DNA of 64,000 nucleotides, from contig ML058370.1 in NCBI GenBank assembly GCA_003013855.2, positions 1,426,001 to 1,490,000 on the forward strand. Direction: 5' to 3'. This stretch comes from Liriodendron chinense (lineage: Eukaryota > Streptophyta > Magnoliopsida > Magnoliales > Magnoliaceae). Of this stretch, positions 38,901 through 50,176 are shown piece after piece. Positions within the stretch are counted from its first letter, which is position 1. Every line of letters starts with the position of its first letter. Under the pieces are notes generated by a model, which was not told where the DNA came from, did no database searches, and worked only from the letters and a program-made list of their open reading frames with translations. The position numbers were made by a program, and so were the translations under genes.

Positions 38901-41900
38901 GATCTAGGTCCATATCCTTTAACTCTCCTATTTTTGCTAGTGTGAAGACGTTTTTTTGATATTCTCGTCCCCAATCTATTATAAAGAGCATCATAAGCCT
39001 TAATTTACCCTCACTTATTTCTTTCTTAGCAAATTTTTTTGGCATTTCTCTATTGTTATTTTTTAGTGTTGTTGTTGCTGCTAGTTCTATGCTAGGCTTT
39101 GAAACATGTACTTTTCTCATGAACAACCTTTTATACATCGTCATTCTACCACCATGTTTCCTATATTATTAACTTTCCCTCTATGTACTCCTAAAACATT
39201 TTTTGCCTCTTTCCTAATGCACTCAGCTATCTCATGCTGCACAAAACGTTATTTTTTTCTCGACATTCCACTATCATTCTTCCATCAATTTATTTTTGAA
39301 AAATATTATTTTATCTCCTTTTAAAATTTAACACTTAGTTTTTAGACACCTATTAATTTCACTCTCTTTTTCTATCTTTTTATTCTATAACCATTAACTA
39401 ATATTACACAATCAAACTCTCTACTAGTATAACCTGATAATCTTTACATATTGATTGTTCTGTTTTCCTAACAGAAAGAAATAAATTTAGTTGGTGTATA
39501 ATCCACTTTTAAAAGTTTATGAAATGTTTATATTTCTTTTTAAAGCATGTGTTTGCTAGAGTTAGATTTTAAGGCATGGCAAAATCAAGGATAGCATCCC
39601 CCATCTTATTTATTCTCTCACAAACATACCCTCAATGTACACTTTCATACTCTTTACTTTCTTTTCATTACATGACCATTTAAGTCTCCTCCTATAAATA
39701 TCCTCTCTTCGTTTGGAAGTCCTCACATTAGTTCGTTTATATCCTCTCAGAATTATTTCTTAATTCTATCATATACCCTATCTACAATGCAAATGCACTA
39801 ATAATGTTGATTATCTCTGCTCCTAACACAAGTATTATTAATAAAATTCTAACATTTTTTTTTGGGTTAGTACACACACCCCACTGTTGGTACATCCACC
39901 CCTCTGTTAATCACACTACAATGTTAGCCACCCCCACTTTGGGAATCGATACCAAGACCTATCACTTACTCTTCTAACATCTACAACTTTATCCTCTAAA
40001 TCTTTATCTATCACTATTCCTTAGCCCATTTTTATTATTGTCCTTTTCTATATACCTATATCCATTAATTTATCTAGTTTTGGCAATGTTCCATTTGGTT
40101 TCCTGAATGCAAGCTATTTGAATTCTCCTTCATTTCATCATATCAGCTACCTCCAACTCTTAACTGTCAACATCCTACATTCCATGTGACAAGACGAATC
40201 CCATTCTCGTGAACTAGCTTCTTTACCTGCTTTTGTACAAAATGGTGCAGAAACCCTTGCCTACTTCTCAAATTAGCCAACCCTTAACCATTTCACTACA
40301 CCTGACTTCCGATGCAGTGCTACGCTTACAAGAAACATCATAGAATGAAGTTTGCAATGTTTTGTTGTTCGAATTAAAAAATTGATAGCAGTGATAATGA
40401 TTTTAAATACATACAATACTATAATATATAACTTCATGCAATTTTCACGTACTTTTGCTTGTTGGATGAGTCATCATGAGTTGTGTTGAGTCGATTGAGT
40501 CGGTATAAGTGGAACTTCCGAGCCAATTTCCTATTGACTCAGGTTTAAATTCCCTAATGGGGAGTCACATGACACTCAGGTTATGATAACATAAGGAATA
40601 CATTAACCAACTAAATATTGGAACCAACTATTTCTAAACCAATGTTAGAAATTTAGATTGTTTGAGCAAATCCTAGCCTTTGATTCATTTATTTATTTTT
40701 ATTATTATTATTTTTTAATCTTAAAGAAGACCAATCACTACTATTTTTCATGATTAAACCATTCAAAAATCAGAATGTTTGAATAATCCTAACCTCTGAT
40801 TCATGGACATTAGTTTTTTTTTTTTTTAATTGACATAGGACCATTGGCTATTTTTTCATTCTTTACTGACCAATAAATGTCCAGTAATTTGAAAGTTAGA
40901 CAATCAATTAAATGTAACTTTGGTTCATGATACATCTAAACTAGGAAACATATATAATTTGGGCAGTTTAATACCAATTACTTGTATGCCAAGCACGCAA
41001 TGTCTAAGTAATTTCGCTAAGTGCCTGCACATCATCCATCACACAGCCAGAGTAAGTTTTTCTCCTTCCCATAGATTAGGTGAGAGCCCGAATCCACCAA
41101 GGTGGGTGGGACCCCTGACTGTGGGGCCCAATGTGATGTATGTGACTACATCCACGCCGTCCATCCCTAATGAAAGCTCATTTTATGGCATGATCCAAAA
41201 AAAAAAAAATGAAGCAGTTTCAAATCCCAGATGGACCATAGTACAGGAAACAGTGGTGATTGACCATTAAAAATTTCTTGTGGGCCACATAAGCTTTGGA
41301 TCAAGATGATATTTATATGGTCTCTTCATCAAGGTGTTTGTTACCTTATCAACAGGTTGGATGGCAAATAAACATTCCAGTGGAATCCATAAAGTTTTTA
41401 ATGATGTGGATTCAATCACGACTGTTTCCTGTGGTGTGGTCCACCTAAAATTTGAGTCAGCTTCATTCTTGACATCATGCCCTAAAATGAGCTTTCAAAA
41501 TGATTGGACGGTGTGGATTTAAGGTACATACATCACAGGTGTCCCACCCACCTTAGTGGATCCATGGTCTCACCTAATCCGCTCCCTAGGTGTACTTAGC
41601 TCTCCCCCCCCCCCCCCCCCCCCCCCCCCCTTTTCTTTTTAAATAAATTAAAAAAAGGACCCTTTTTCTTTGTCTGGCCAGGAGCCGTACAAGCAGGCCC
41701 ACCTATCTGTAATACAGGCTGTTCATCTGGCGCCCCAGAAATCCTACTACCATGAGGATTTTTTTAGATCATGATCCATAAATAATTGTTGCAACCAGCT
41801 CATCAGGTAAGCCAGTGGGACCCACCTGTATGGTTGGTGGGCCCGGAAAAAAAATGTGCCGTCCATCCATCATCATTCCAAAGGCTTCAAAGGGACGGTC

Positions 41901-43920
41901 ACAATTGGAGCTGTAAAAGAAGGAATTGCCATACGTGCCTGCGTTCGCACGTATGGCAATTACCATACGTCCGAGTTGTGTGGGGCCTAACCTGACCGTT
42001 GGATGTGGCGAGCTGATCATGAGGAGATCCCAGCAATGAATAATCCAGATCTAGAAAGTCAGTACTGTACGATCATCCGGTGGGACTTGCCTTTGTAAAA
42101 TAAATGAACGGTCAAGATAGGGTGATCAACGGTTCAAATTCTTTGTACGTGCGTGGCCCACCTAATGATCATGATAGCCTGATTTGGATTTGCACTACAT
42201 ACGCAGAAAGGATCCCCTGAAGGACAACTTCGATCTCACACACGTCAGGCCTTTTACGCGTGTGAGGTGACTGCAGTCATCATTTCTCCGTACGATTTGT
42301 ATAAAGAAAAGTATGGTACCATGTCTGGTTTCCACACCTGATTGCATTCTTAGGTTGATCTGAACCGTTCATTTTCTCAATACCACCCCCATAGAAGCTA
42401 TAATCTTATAATCATCCTTCATTGATGATCTTGACCTTTGAATCTTGGACTTGAAAACAAGCCATTAAATATTCACCTTCATAATTACTCGTCCAACAAA
42501 CGTCTCTCACCATCATGGCCTGGGTATCGTAGAATCTAGAACATGAACGGTTCAGATCATCATTTAAAAATGCAATTCGGGGTGAAAACTGGCCAGCGTA
42601 CCATACTGTGGTACCGGGCCATCGTACCCTAGAAAATGGAATACCCGAGCTAAGCATCAGATGGGACCCACCAGTATCCAACGAACAAATCAGGCCAGTC
42701 ATATCACTAGTTGAGTCACCACATGCAACGACGGTTTAAAAACTTAATTGATTTCAGGACAGTCAGTTGGCCAATCTCAGCCGTCCATTACGTCCTGTAC
42801 AAATTTCATGGGCAGCCATGTGAAAATCACATCGTTGATTAAAGGATTCTAACCAACCGGTTGACTACCTACAAAATAGACGGTCAAGATCATTTATTGG
42901 AAAATAGGCAAATCAACAGTTTAAGCCGTCTAATTTTTTGTGGGCCATCATGGATTGCTTGTGGTTCAAAAGAAAGAAGGACAACGAAATGGATGGATGA
43001 GATTATCATTTAGATTTTCACATTGTAGCCCATGAAATGTACGGTGAAGCTAATAGGAAGTGAGGAGACGACAAATGAGAACAGAACATCTTCGGTACGA
43101 GATCCTGACCGCTGATTACTTGGGCTCCACTGGGCCCGTCCGATCATCATTTGGGCCACACCTCTAATCTGAATTTGGACCATTCATCACTTCCATCACG
43201 CATGTAATCCGTCCGATGACCGGACTTCCCTCAGTGGTGGGGCCCACAACATGAACACGGCTTTTTCACACGCAGGTGCCTCGTTGGCACGTGCGGGGCC
43301 GAGTCCGACTCTTCCATCATGAATTACTCGTACCGGCTTTCGACGGTCGAGAATTCATCCAGTCGGATTGAGATCCTGGCCGTTAGCTCCCTACGCCCCA
43401 CCAAGCATGTACTCGAGCTGAGAAGTGAGATCATCATCTGGGCCATACATGTACTCGTGGACTATACAACAATCCTTTTTATCCGTCCTATTTCATCGTA
43501 CGCATAGTCCATCCGATGACCGGACTTGCCCTGGCTGAATTACATACATGGTGGGGCACACATAATTCCATCTGCCATTACGCACACTGAAACCATGATC
43601 GGACGGTCTAGAACTCACCCCATGAGATTGACGCGGAGATGGACGCTGAGCTCCGTGAACAGGTCGTACATCTGCCCCAAATCCGCGGCGTTCCCGTGCG
43701 AATACAGGACCGTCAGATCCGCCTCCGCATTCCTCACGTACATCGCGACGATCTCGCTCCCTTTCTTCGTCACCAGCTTCATGACATCCACGTTCTCCCT
43801 GTACGGAACTCCCGTCAGTCGCGCCTGACCGTTGGATTCGTCCACCGCGACCTCGTACGACGGAGGGTCGGGCGGGAAGAAGGCGAATTTCGAGGCCATG
43901 GATGACGTCACCCCTCCCAT
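32962..43920 (-). CDS. ABHD17: ABHD17-type alpha/beta hydrolase, 5 exons
   Basis: Serine hydrolase of the ABHD17 family; animal and plant members remove palmitate from S-acylated membrane proteins. Exons (minus strand): 43619-43920, 35602-35638, 35268-35504, 34881-34928, 32962-33432; all introns GT-AG; 364 residues. The start MGGVTSS fits an N-myristoylation signal (Gly2, Ser6). The core holds YSHGNAADLGQMY, then the nucleophile motif YGQSVGSG (Ser147), the acid in HGTSDDVVD (Asp212) and the base in GGKHCDLELYPEY (His241), a complete catalytic triad. Residues ~280-364 form a basic, Ser/Thr-rich tail of ~11-residue repeats (REKSRTSTD-like), typical of plant homologues. Exon 2 encodes only 12 residues plus a split Gly. 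Intron 1 is 7.98 kb and transposon-rich. No disabling change was seen; the substrate cannot be told from sequence. Confidence 0.93.
33433..34880 (-). other. ABHD17 intron 4 (1.45 kb)
   Basis: No second gene inside. Two related ~80-bp segments occur at about 34036-34100 and 34118-34175. Each has TTTTAT, then ATAGAGGAAGGAGA, then TCTTCCTCCCC, the last two forming a small potential stem. This may be remnant repeat DNA. Confidence 0.5.
35691..35901. mobile_element. MITE, PIF/Harbinger (Tourist)-like, in ABHD17 intron 1
   Basis: A 211-bp element with 16-bp inverted ends, GGGTGCGTTTGGATGC at the left and GCATCCAAACACACCC at the right (one mismatch). The flanking triplets are TAA and TAG, close to the 3-bp duplication of PIF/Harbinger elements but not exact. 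The interior pairs GAATTGAAT with ATTCAATTC. It lies 53 bp upstream of exon 2 in the direction of transcription. Superfamily assignment is tentative. Confidence 0.7.
38677..39144 (-). pseudogene. LINE ORF fragment between endonuclease and RT
   Basis: The longest readable piece of the LINE, 155 codons. Phrases such as FTLAKIGELKDMDLDHVGC and KDNQKVLVKENGI, then RSGSYFQNLL, match the region preceding the reverse transcriptase in plant RTE elements, where a basic segment is followed by a KVL then SYF pattern. The ATG is probably internal, and the last ~8 codons run into the inserted repeat block. It is not a host gene. Confidence 0.7.
39856..39971 (-). mobile_element. 5'-truncated SINE inserted in the LINE
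   Basis: 116 bp with exact 9-bp target duplications, which read ATGTTAGAA on the minus strand (plus-strand positions 39847-39855 and 39972-39980), ending in an A-run. The body has GGTATCGATTCCC, similar to a Pol III B box, then GGGGGTGGCTAACATTG. It matches the element at 3782-3930 over ~100 bp. The 5' part with the A box is missing, consistent with 5' truncation during retroposition. Confidence 0.75.
41073..41588. mobile_element. Foldback element (copy 2) in ABHD17 intron 1
   Basis: Same family as 17372-17866. The left end has GATTAGGTGAGAGCCC, then GTGGGGCCCAATGTGATGTA. The right end has the inverse, ending GGTCTCACCTAATCCGCTCC. The centre carries TCAAGATGATATTTATATGG and AGTTTTTAATGATGTGGATT. 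It is about 0.5 kb long. The GCGGATTAGG-type end is shared with the nested copy at 45331. No clear target duplication. Confidence 0.65.
41604..41630. repeat. Poly(C) tract of 27
   Basis: An uninterrupted C run immediately beyond a foldback element in ABHD17 intron 1. Its length is prone to assembly error. Confidence 0.8.
41640..43618 (-). other. 5' part of ABHD17 intron 1, repeat-derived
   Basis: No coding. Two diverged copies of a segment occur at about 43100-43255 and 43370-43560. They share GAGATCCTG(A/G)CCG, then GATCATCATYTGGGCCA, then CCGATGACCGGACTT and TGGTGGGGC, indicating an old local duplication next to exon 1. A near-palindrome CTCACACACG / CGCGTGTGAG lies at about 42236-42267. 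Confidence 0.5.
41925..41960. other. Perfect 14-bp hairpin in ABHD17 intron 1
   Basis: ATTGCCATACGTGC at 41925-41938 is followed after an 8-nt loop by its exact reverse complement at 41947-41960. A further TACCATACGT occurs directly after. It is too short for a typical microRNA precursor and may be the core of a small palindromic element. Confidence 0.7.
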
Positions 43921-45179
43921 GTTCTCCAGTGGCAGCAGGCCGTAATTATGGAGAAAACCAGGGCGGATTCCGGATCAGGCGGGGCGATGGGAGCGGCGTC
44001 TGGATCTGTGTTTCAGCATCGAATCGGACGGTGGAGATTTCGTACGATTTCGGAGGAGGTTTTGGGAGAGAGTTTGGACGTCGAAGGTGGAACGATGGAG
44101 CAGAGGAGAGAAAAACAGCGAGCGGTCTTTGGTGGAGAAATTATAGGATCCTCGGCCCAAGGATACTTACAATCTACGGCTTGTGCTAGTGGGGCCATGG
44201 TTCGGTGATCCAGACCGTTGATATGATGCTCATAAACTATCTTAGATTGATAAATCTTGGGCCCATTTTCATTTGATTGTGGAGAGATGCTGTTTCCCTT
44301 TACTCAACGATCTGGTTTTCGAGCCTCAATCGTACGGTTTATTTTCTTCTGATGATCGATTGACATTGGGTCTAATACAGCCAACGGTCTGGATTACTTA
44401 AAAGTGGGGCCGACTTGTACAAACTGGAAACCCGAGGACACTGCTGATATGATCGGATCGAGCATCGATATGTATCATTCCTCGAGCGGATGTCGTGAAG
44501 GGTAGTGGGGCACGCGCTATTCCTATGATTAAAGAGCAGGATTTCGAAGCTACTCGCGACTGAGGGATTTCGAATCCTGCTCACACGTGCCAGTGAGGCT
44601 TGTGTGTGGGAGATGAACCGTCCATCTGGTGGTCTCATCTGAACCGTGGCTAGGGAAAACTGGACTTCTCCTGTAGTCAGATGGACAACACGTGTATGAT
44701 CAGATGAACGGTTGAAAATTGATCGAGAAACGGTTACCGTTTGAGTACTCCCTATAGCTCATCTGAAAACCAGAGCGGCTTGAATTTCAAGAAAACGAAA
44801 TAGTGAGTGGGCCCCTATCTGATGATCGGACTGGATATCATACACGTACCACTTGGGTACGTGTAGTAGAGTAGGAATTCATGTTGCCGATACCTGCAGT
44901 CGTTAAAGAAACTCGCACTTGAGTGGCAGCGTATAAATCGGGACAAGTGTCTGTACGGAAATATGGTAGAGCCATCTCTCCATATTACACGTGGCAAGGT
45001 AATGAATCATTTGGACCGTCCATTTTCTTATCCGTACACTGGATGAATCTTATTTCAAAGCATATGATCGCTTAATCATCCTGACCAGTATGATCGGCAG
45101 CCCTTAAATTGACGGTAGAAAAGAAAGATGTTAATGGTCTAACATTCAGGTGGAGAAAACGAGAAAGGTTATGGATATG
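43921..45179. other. Upstream region of the ABHD17-type gene
   Basis: The first ~250 bp beyond the ATG, read on the minus strand, are rich in CTCTCC and TTTCTCC, as expected of a plant 5' UTR and proximal promoter. No clear TATA box could be assigned. Beyond ~44200 nothing recognisable is present up to the duplicated segment. Confidence 0.4.
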
Positions 45180-45182
45180 ATT

Positions 45183-46337
45183 GGGCGCGGATTCACTCAG
45201 GCCGGGACCTGACTGAGTTAGTTCAGGTCGTGACCGTGGGGCCCACCTTGACGTATGTGTTATATATCCACACCGTCCATCCTTTTTTTCATCTCATTTT
45301 AGGTCGTGGGCCTAAAACCGTAGCCGATACGGAAGCGGATTGCCTGCTGTACCCTACACCAGTTAATTTGCTGGTGTGAGTACGTGTGCCTGCAGACAAC
45401 TTTGTCAGTCCTCGAGCTCCGTGTTCATACAGACGGTTCAAAGAAAATCAAGATCATGTGGGCCCCAAAATGATGTATTTAACATATCTACACCGTCCAT
45501 CCAGTTTACAAGATCATTTTAGGGCATGGTCCAAAAAATGAGATATATCCAAATCTCAAGTGGACCACACCACAAAAGGAAGTGGAGACAATGATTTTCA
45601 CCGTTAAAATATTCCTAAGGCCCACCATAATGTTTATTTGCCATCCAAACTGTTCATAAGGTCACATACACCTGGATGAAGGGCTAAAACAAATATCAGA
45701 TTGATCCAAAACTTCAGTGACCATCAAGAAGGTTTCAATGGTCAACGTTCAATCTCCCACTGCATTCTGCAGTGTGGTCCACTTGATCATTACATCTGTC
45801 CTATTTTTGAGTTAAACCCTTATAACGATGTCACAAAATGGACGGACGGCTTGGATATACCACAAACCTCATGGTGGGGTCCACAGAAATTGGTGACGTC
45901 AATACACCAGCGAGCTCGCTGGTGTGCGGTGCACCAGCTAATCCGCTTCCAGCAGATACAAATCTAAGGTGGACCACACCACAGGAAACAGTGGAGATTA
46001 ACAATTAAAAACTTATTTTGGGCCTAAAATTTTCGTATCAATCTGATATTTTTATTTTACCCTCTTAAAGTTCTGCTTGACCTTATCAACAGGTTGGATG
46101 GAAAATAAACGTTACTGGTGGACCTTAGGAATTTTTAACGGTGGACTTTCAATCACCAATGTTTCGTATGGTGTGGTCCACCTGAGATTTGGATCTGCTT
46201 CATTTTTTGGACAACGTCCTAAAATGAGCTAGAAAAGAGGATGTACAGCGTGGATATACAACATATACATCAAGGTGGGCCCCACAGTCACGACCTAACC
46301 GAACTGGGTCAGGTCCGATTTGATTGAATCCGCGCCC
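45183..46337. mobile_element. MULE-type foldback element (copy 3), with nested element
   Basis: The ends are inverted for about 70 bp: GGGCGCGGATTCACTCAGG at the left, and TTGAATCCGCGCCC at the right after GTCACGACCTAACCGAACTG. Flanks GATATGATT (45174-45182) and GGTATGATT (46338-46346) form a 9-bp target duplication with one mismatch, as for Mutator-like transposition. There is no transposase. The element is interrupted by another foldback at 45331-45950. Confidence 0.75.
45331..45950. mobile_element. Nested MULE-type foldback element (copy 4)
   Basis: A 620-bp insertion with 9-bp target duplication AGCCGATAC (45322-45330) and AGCAGATAC (45951-45959), one mismatch. Its ends begin GGAAGCGGATT and end AATCCGCTTCC, with inverted ACACCAG phrases further in. 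It is absent from the paralogous position in copy 2 of the segmental duplication (near 50970), so it inserted after the duplication or was lost there. Confidence 0.85.
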
Positions 46338-47375
46338 GGTATGATTAACCAACGCGTGTGAATTTTAAACACAATCTATTAATGTAAGGGCTACTTAGAT
46401 GGACGATCCTGATCCATGCATCACACATCCACCGTAAAAAAGTATGAGCACGTGGCTCATTTATAATATATGGGCCTTGGAATGGTCTAGAACAATAGGC
46501 ACTGTGTGAAAAATGGACCTTGGGATATACGTGCTTAGGCTTACTCAGATGGTTGAAACCATGAAGTAAATTTAAAAAGGAAAATGTAACATCTGAGATC
46601 AAGGGTAGAAAAGGATCCAACTAAGCTTGTCTTTTCAGCTAAAGTAATTTATGGAAACGTAAAAAGGTTAATTTTAAGTTGTGAGAAATGTTTTTCAAAA
46701 ATTTCTACTTCGTGCTTACTATTTTAAAGGGAAACAACCTCTTTATTTATTTTTTATTTATTTTTAATTAAAACCGTGGAAATGAAATAATTTGCCAAGG
46801 TTGCCTTTATTTTTGCATACGGTGAGATGTCACATGCGAGCAAAACGATTTCAATTCCATGGTAAGACGTTTTTTTTTTAAACCAATCGAAGCAACATGA
46901 ATCCTAATGGCCGGTGCTCACCCCACCTAAATCACGAAACACTTTTTGAACCGACCTCTTTTACCCCGATAAATCCACACCTAGAATCCTTGATCACAAT
47001 TGGACGCCTAACCGAAATTCAGAAGTGAAATCCTAGATGCGTCCCAAGTTAGACTAACTGACCAGATTAAAAGACTCCCAACTTTTAAACCTTCAATCAG
47101 AATCATTGATTAATATTCGTCCAAAATTCACCACCCTGGTTATACTTTGATAAAATTGCACTTGTCTATCAGAGGGAGCTTTTAAAGCTAATTGCAAAAA
47201 GAAACACTAGGCCTAAACCCCCCATCCTAAGGTTATAAAGAGTTCAGATCACCCAATCCTTCGCCATATAAACTTGAAACCAACCATAAAAGAGTAAAAG
47301 AAAAGAGAAAGAAGTTGCTTGTGTACAACGTCCTCGCGGGTACCACTCTATTTTCCACGTGGGCCTTTTCCGCCT

Positions 47376-47581
47376 CTGCTTTCGAGGGCTTTGTTTGGTG
47401 TTGGTACGTTTGAAATGATATTATGCAAGACTGAAGTCGTCGCTAGCTAGTTACTTCGAATCTACAGTTGGCTAGACCCTGCTTTCGAGGGCTTTGTTTG
47501 GTGTTGGTACGTTTGGAATGATATTATGCAAGACTGAAGTCGTCACTAGCTAGTTACTTCGAATCTACAGTTGGCTAGACC
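47376..47581. repeat. 103-bp tandem duplication
   Basis: Two adjacent copies, 47376-47478 and 47479-47581, each starting CTGCTTTCGAGGGCTTTG. They differ at only two positions that I can see, so the duplication is recent. It lies inside the solo LTR. Confidence 0.92.
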
Positions 47582-47814
47582 CTGTAGAAATGCTTAAAGC
47601 AGGAATCCGAAAATTCCCAATCATAAGATGATTCCTTAATCCGTATCCAAAAATTCGAGGTATGGACCAAGGTTACAAAGTGGGAAGGGGTTTGACACCC
47701 ACTATGTCCTTACAAACGTAAGGTCTCGACTTCATAGGATTAAGTCAATACTAAGGATTAGTTCTGATTCTTGTGCTAAAGATGAGTAATACTATGCTGT
47801 ACTCTGATTAGTTT

Positions 47815-48200
47815 GAGTCACCATGAATTTTCGATGGGCAGGTTTCGAACTAAGCCGCAAGCCTCAGAGCATATGTTCCCATGGACAGAGTGCCAGCGTG
47901 ATGCGTACAATGCAATATAGCACTAAGTATGAGTCAGCACGGATTTCTAATGGGCAAGATCCGAACAAATCAGCAGGCCTTAGAGCATACGTTCGTATCG
48001 ACAGGGTGACGAGGTGATGAGAGAATGTTATGCGGTGCTAGCTGTAAGTCAGCACAAATTTCTGATGGGCAAGATTCGAATAAATCAGCAGGCCTCAGAG
48101 CATACGTTCATACTGACAGAGTGTCGAGGTGATGCAATGTATACTAGTTAAGGTTTCTGATGGGCCAGATCTGAGTAAACTGACAAGCCACAAAGCATAC
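47815..48200. repeat. About 115-bp tandem array, 3-4 units
   Basis: Units start near 47815, 47929, 48045 and 48143 with (A/G)AGTCAGCACRRATTTCT-like sequence followed by ATGGGCAAGATYCGAA and CAGAGCATACGTTC. The last unit is partial and more diverged. It lies inside the solo LTR and is non-coding. Confidence 0.8.
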
Positions 48201-50164
48201 TCCTAGACCAATATTAATGCGAAATGATATGCAATATGAATGAATGAAGGAAGCAAGGGGGTTCAGAAGGGAGTAAATGTTGCACAATGCTAATGCAGTA
48301 TTAGACAAAGCTAGTTGAAAGCTTGGTGGACAGAGGTGTTGCAAGGGGTTGGTTCGAGTGGTTAGGTTTTGAAGCTGGGTGGCTCAAGAGACTCAAACTA
48401 TGGTTAGGCTAAGCTAGACCAAGGTTGAACTCTCTTTCTCACTCTCACTCTCCTTGATGAAGGGATGGCTAAGGCTGGGAGCGAAGGCTAAGACCAAGGG
48501 CTAGGCTAGGGTTAGGACTAGGCTAGGCTATAACTAGAATGGAGAGACTTTCTCTCTCACTTGGAGGGATGAAGATGGGAGGTGGATGGGATTGTTGGAT
48601 GCTTGAAATGTGAAGAGGAGGGGGCTATTTATAGCCCTAAACCTTGGTTTTCCTGTAATTGCTGGCAAGTTCAGGGAAAAAATTGGGTTGGATGGTTGAG
48701 ATTGAAGATTGCCACGTGGCAACATGTGGATGGTTGGATTGGGTGGTGAGATGGTAATTTTAACTTAAGAGAGGGGCATCATAGTAATTATACATTTCTC
48801 GCATACTTAGGGGCTATAAATGGTTGTTCCGCACGATTCAGGGGGAAACCACCCAAAGAGGAGGGCTGCCAAGTGGCTTGCGGTACCCAGGGTGCCTTCA
48901 GCTCTCAGAGGGACCTCCTGCTTCGACAGGCTCCCTCCCTCAAGCGTGTGGAAGCCATGCTTTGAGGTTTGGGTGCTTTATGTTTTCCCTGAAACTCCGA
49001 CTTGAGCTTTGATTTGAGCTTGGTTTAGGCCTGGTTTCTGGACTTAGGCTTAACTAGGTGAGTTGACTGGGTTGCTGGGTTGGGTGTGTTGATCAAGTGA
49101 GTTAACTCAATGAGTTGACTTACCGAATTGATTCCAGGGTTTTAGGTTTTCTGGGATTTAAGGTTTGGTACTTGATTGGCTGGGTTGATTGGGTTGAGTT
49201 GGGTCGATTTTAGGATATCGATGGGGTATTAATTTAGGTTAGGGTTAGGACCTAGGGTTTAAGTTTAGGCATAGCCATCAAATCGAATGGTATTGGCCCC
49301 ACCTTCAACCAGCTTGTTAGCCTGAGGTGGGGTGTCTACATTCTATTATGCCAAAACATGGAACCATTAAATCGTCAGCCTGTCGCGAGCTGACGGTCAC
49401 CTGACACCTTTTCCACTTACCACAGATTAGGATCTTTTCTTCCAAGTCTTGCATGGTAAAAAATCGACAAGTGTCGACTGTCAACCCACCACGAGCCAAC
49501 AATTTTAATCTATAAATTCAATTCTAGCACTTAGTGAAAGGCAACAGTAGAAGGCCCCATGAGACTAATGTTAGGTTAAAAGAAGGTTAAGAAAGGGGAC
49601 TCTGGCATCTAAGATGTCGAAAAAAAGCTCTCACACTAATGGCTAGATCTTGCTCAACTTAGTAAAGTCATCCTAAAAAAGCTAACTTACAAGAAAAAGT
49701 TAGCCAGTTCAAGAATAGGGTCAGAATCATGGATGTCTAACCTTCATTCCTTTCAAATAAAAAGGGTGTCTAAATTTTCTTTCTCACATCTCAATTAAGC
49801 TTTGAATTCTACATATTTCTAGCATCTGCATCCTAATCTATTTTATGTCTATACATCATTTTACTCATCTTGTTTGTCTACCGATGATCACTTGATTCTG
49901 TGTAGCAAGGCTATGATTTATTCTATTTAGCTTGTCTGATCTTCTTGTAAGACTACGTGAAGAATGACTAAACATATAATGCTACTGCAGATTTAAATTC
50001 CTTTGAAAGTCGCTTAAGTCACTTATCCCGTAAAGTAGAGACTTTCACACCGTACGGGAACATACTGGGTAAGGTGAAGGAACACTCAACTTAAAATGGT
50101 CCTCCATAAGAGTATATTCTAGTGGCATATTCGCTACCCCTGGGATTTAAACACTTGACCTTCT

Positions 50165-50176
50165 GCTCTGATACCA
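50165..50176 (-). other. tRNA-Met primer-site-like sequence in block Y1
   Basis: On the minus strand this reads TGGTATCAGAGC, as in LTR-retrotransposon primer sites. The paralogous site in Y2 (near 58660) is mutated. It suggests that block Y descends from an LTR element, but its LTR limits are unclear. Confidence 0.4.

Larger units (their letters stand above)
37262..40300 (-). mobile_element. RTE-type LINE, near full length, decayed
   Basis: A non-LTR retrotransposon inside ABHD17 intron 1, on the same strand as that gene. The 5' part encodes an endonuclease remnant: TWNVG near 40171-40192 and IQETKW near 40091-40108. A linker stretch reads openly at 38677-39144. The reverse transcriptase active-site region is recognisable at 37975-38020 as LFVDHIVLIDE, altered from the family's FADD-type motif. 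The 3' end near 37262 has the GGCCCTAATTGATTGGGATA-like sequence usual before the tail. Stops and frameshifts throughout make it inactive. A SINE has inserted at 39856-39971, and a GGGCCGTTATGG-rich block interrupts at about 38565-38695. Confidence 0.85.
47320..49340 (-). mobile_element. Solo LTR, about 2.0 kb
   Basis: Present in duplication copy 1 and absent from copy 2, where GTTGCTGTTACGC runs through the site. Read on the minus strand it starts TGTAGACACCCCACC and ends GTTGTACACA, i.e. TG...CA ends of the kind seen in plant Ty3-type LTRs. The flanks TTGCT (47315-47319) and TTCT fit a decayed 5-bp target duplication. It contains a 103-bp exact-type tandem duplication and a ~115-bp tandem array. 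No internal retrotransposon coding, hence solo LTR; the family is inferred. Confidence 0.65.

Noticed and set aside
38677..39144. 155-residue ORF as a possible host gene
   Set aside because: Its phrases match the endonuclease-RT linker of RTE LINEs, and it lies between endonuclease and RT remnants on the same strand.
43639..43905. Plus-strand 88- and 100-residue ORFs over ABHD17 exon 1
   Set aside because: Antisense shadows of the G+C-rich first exon.
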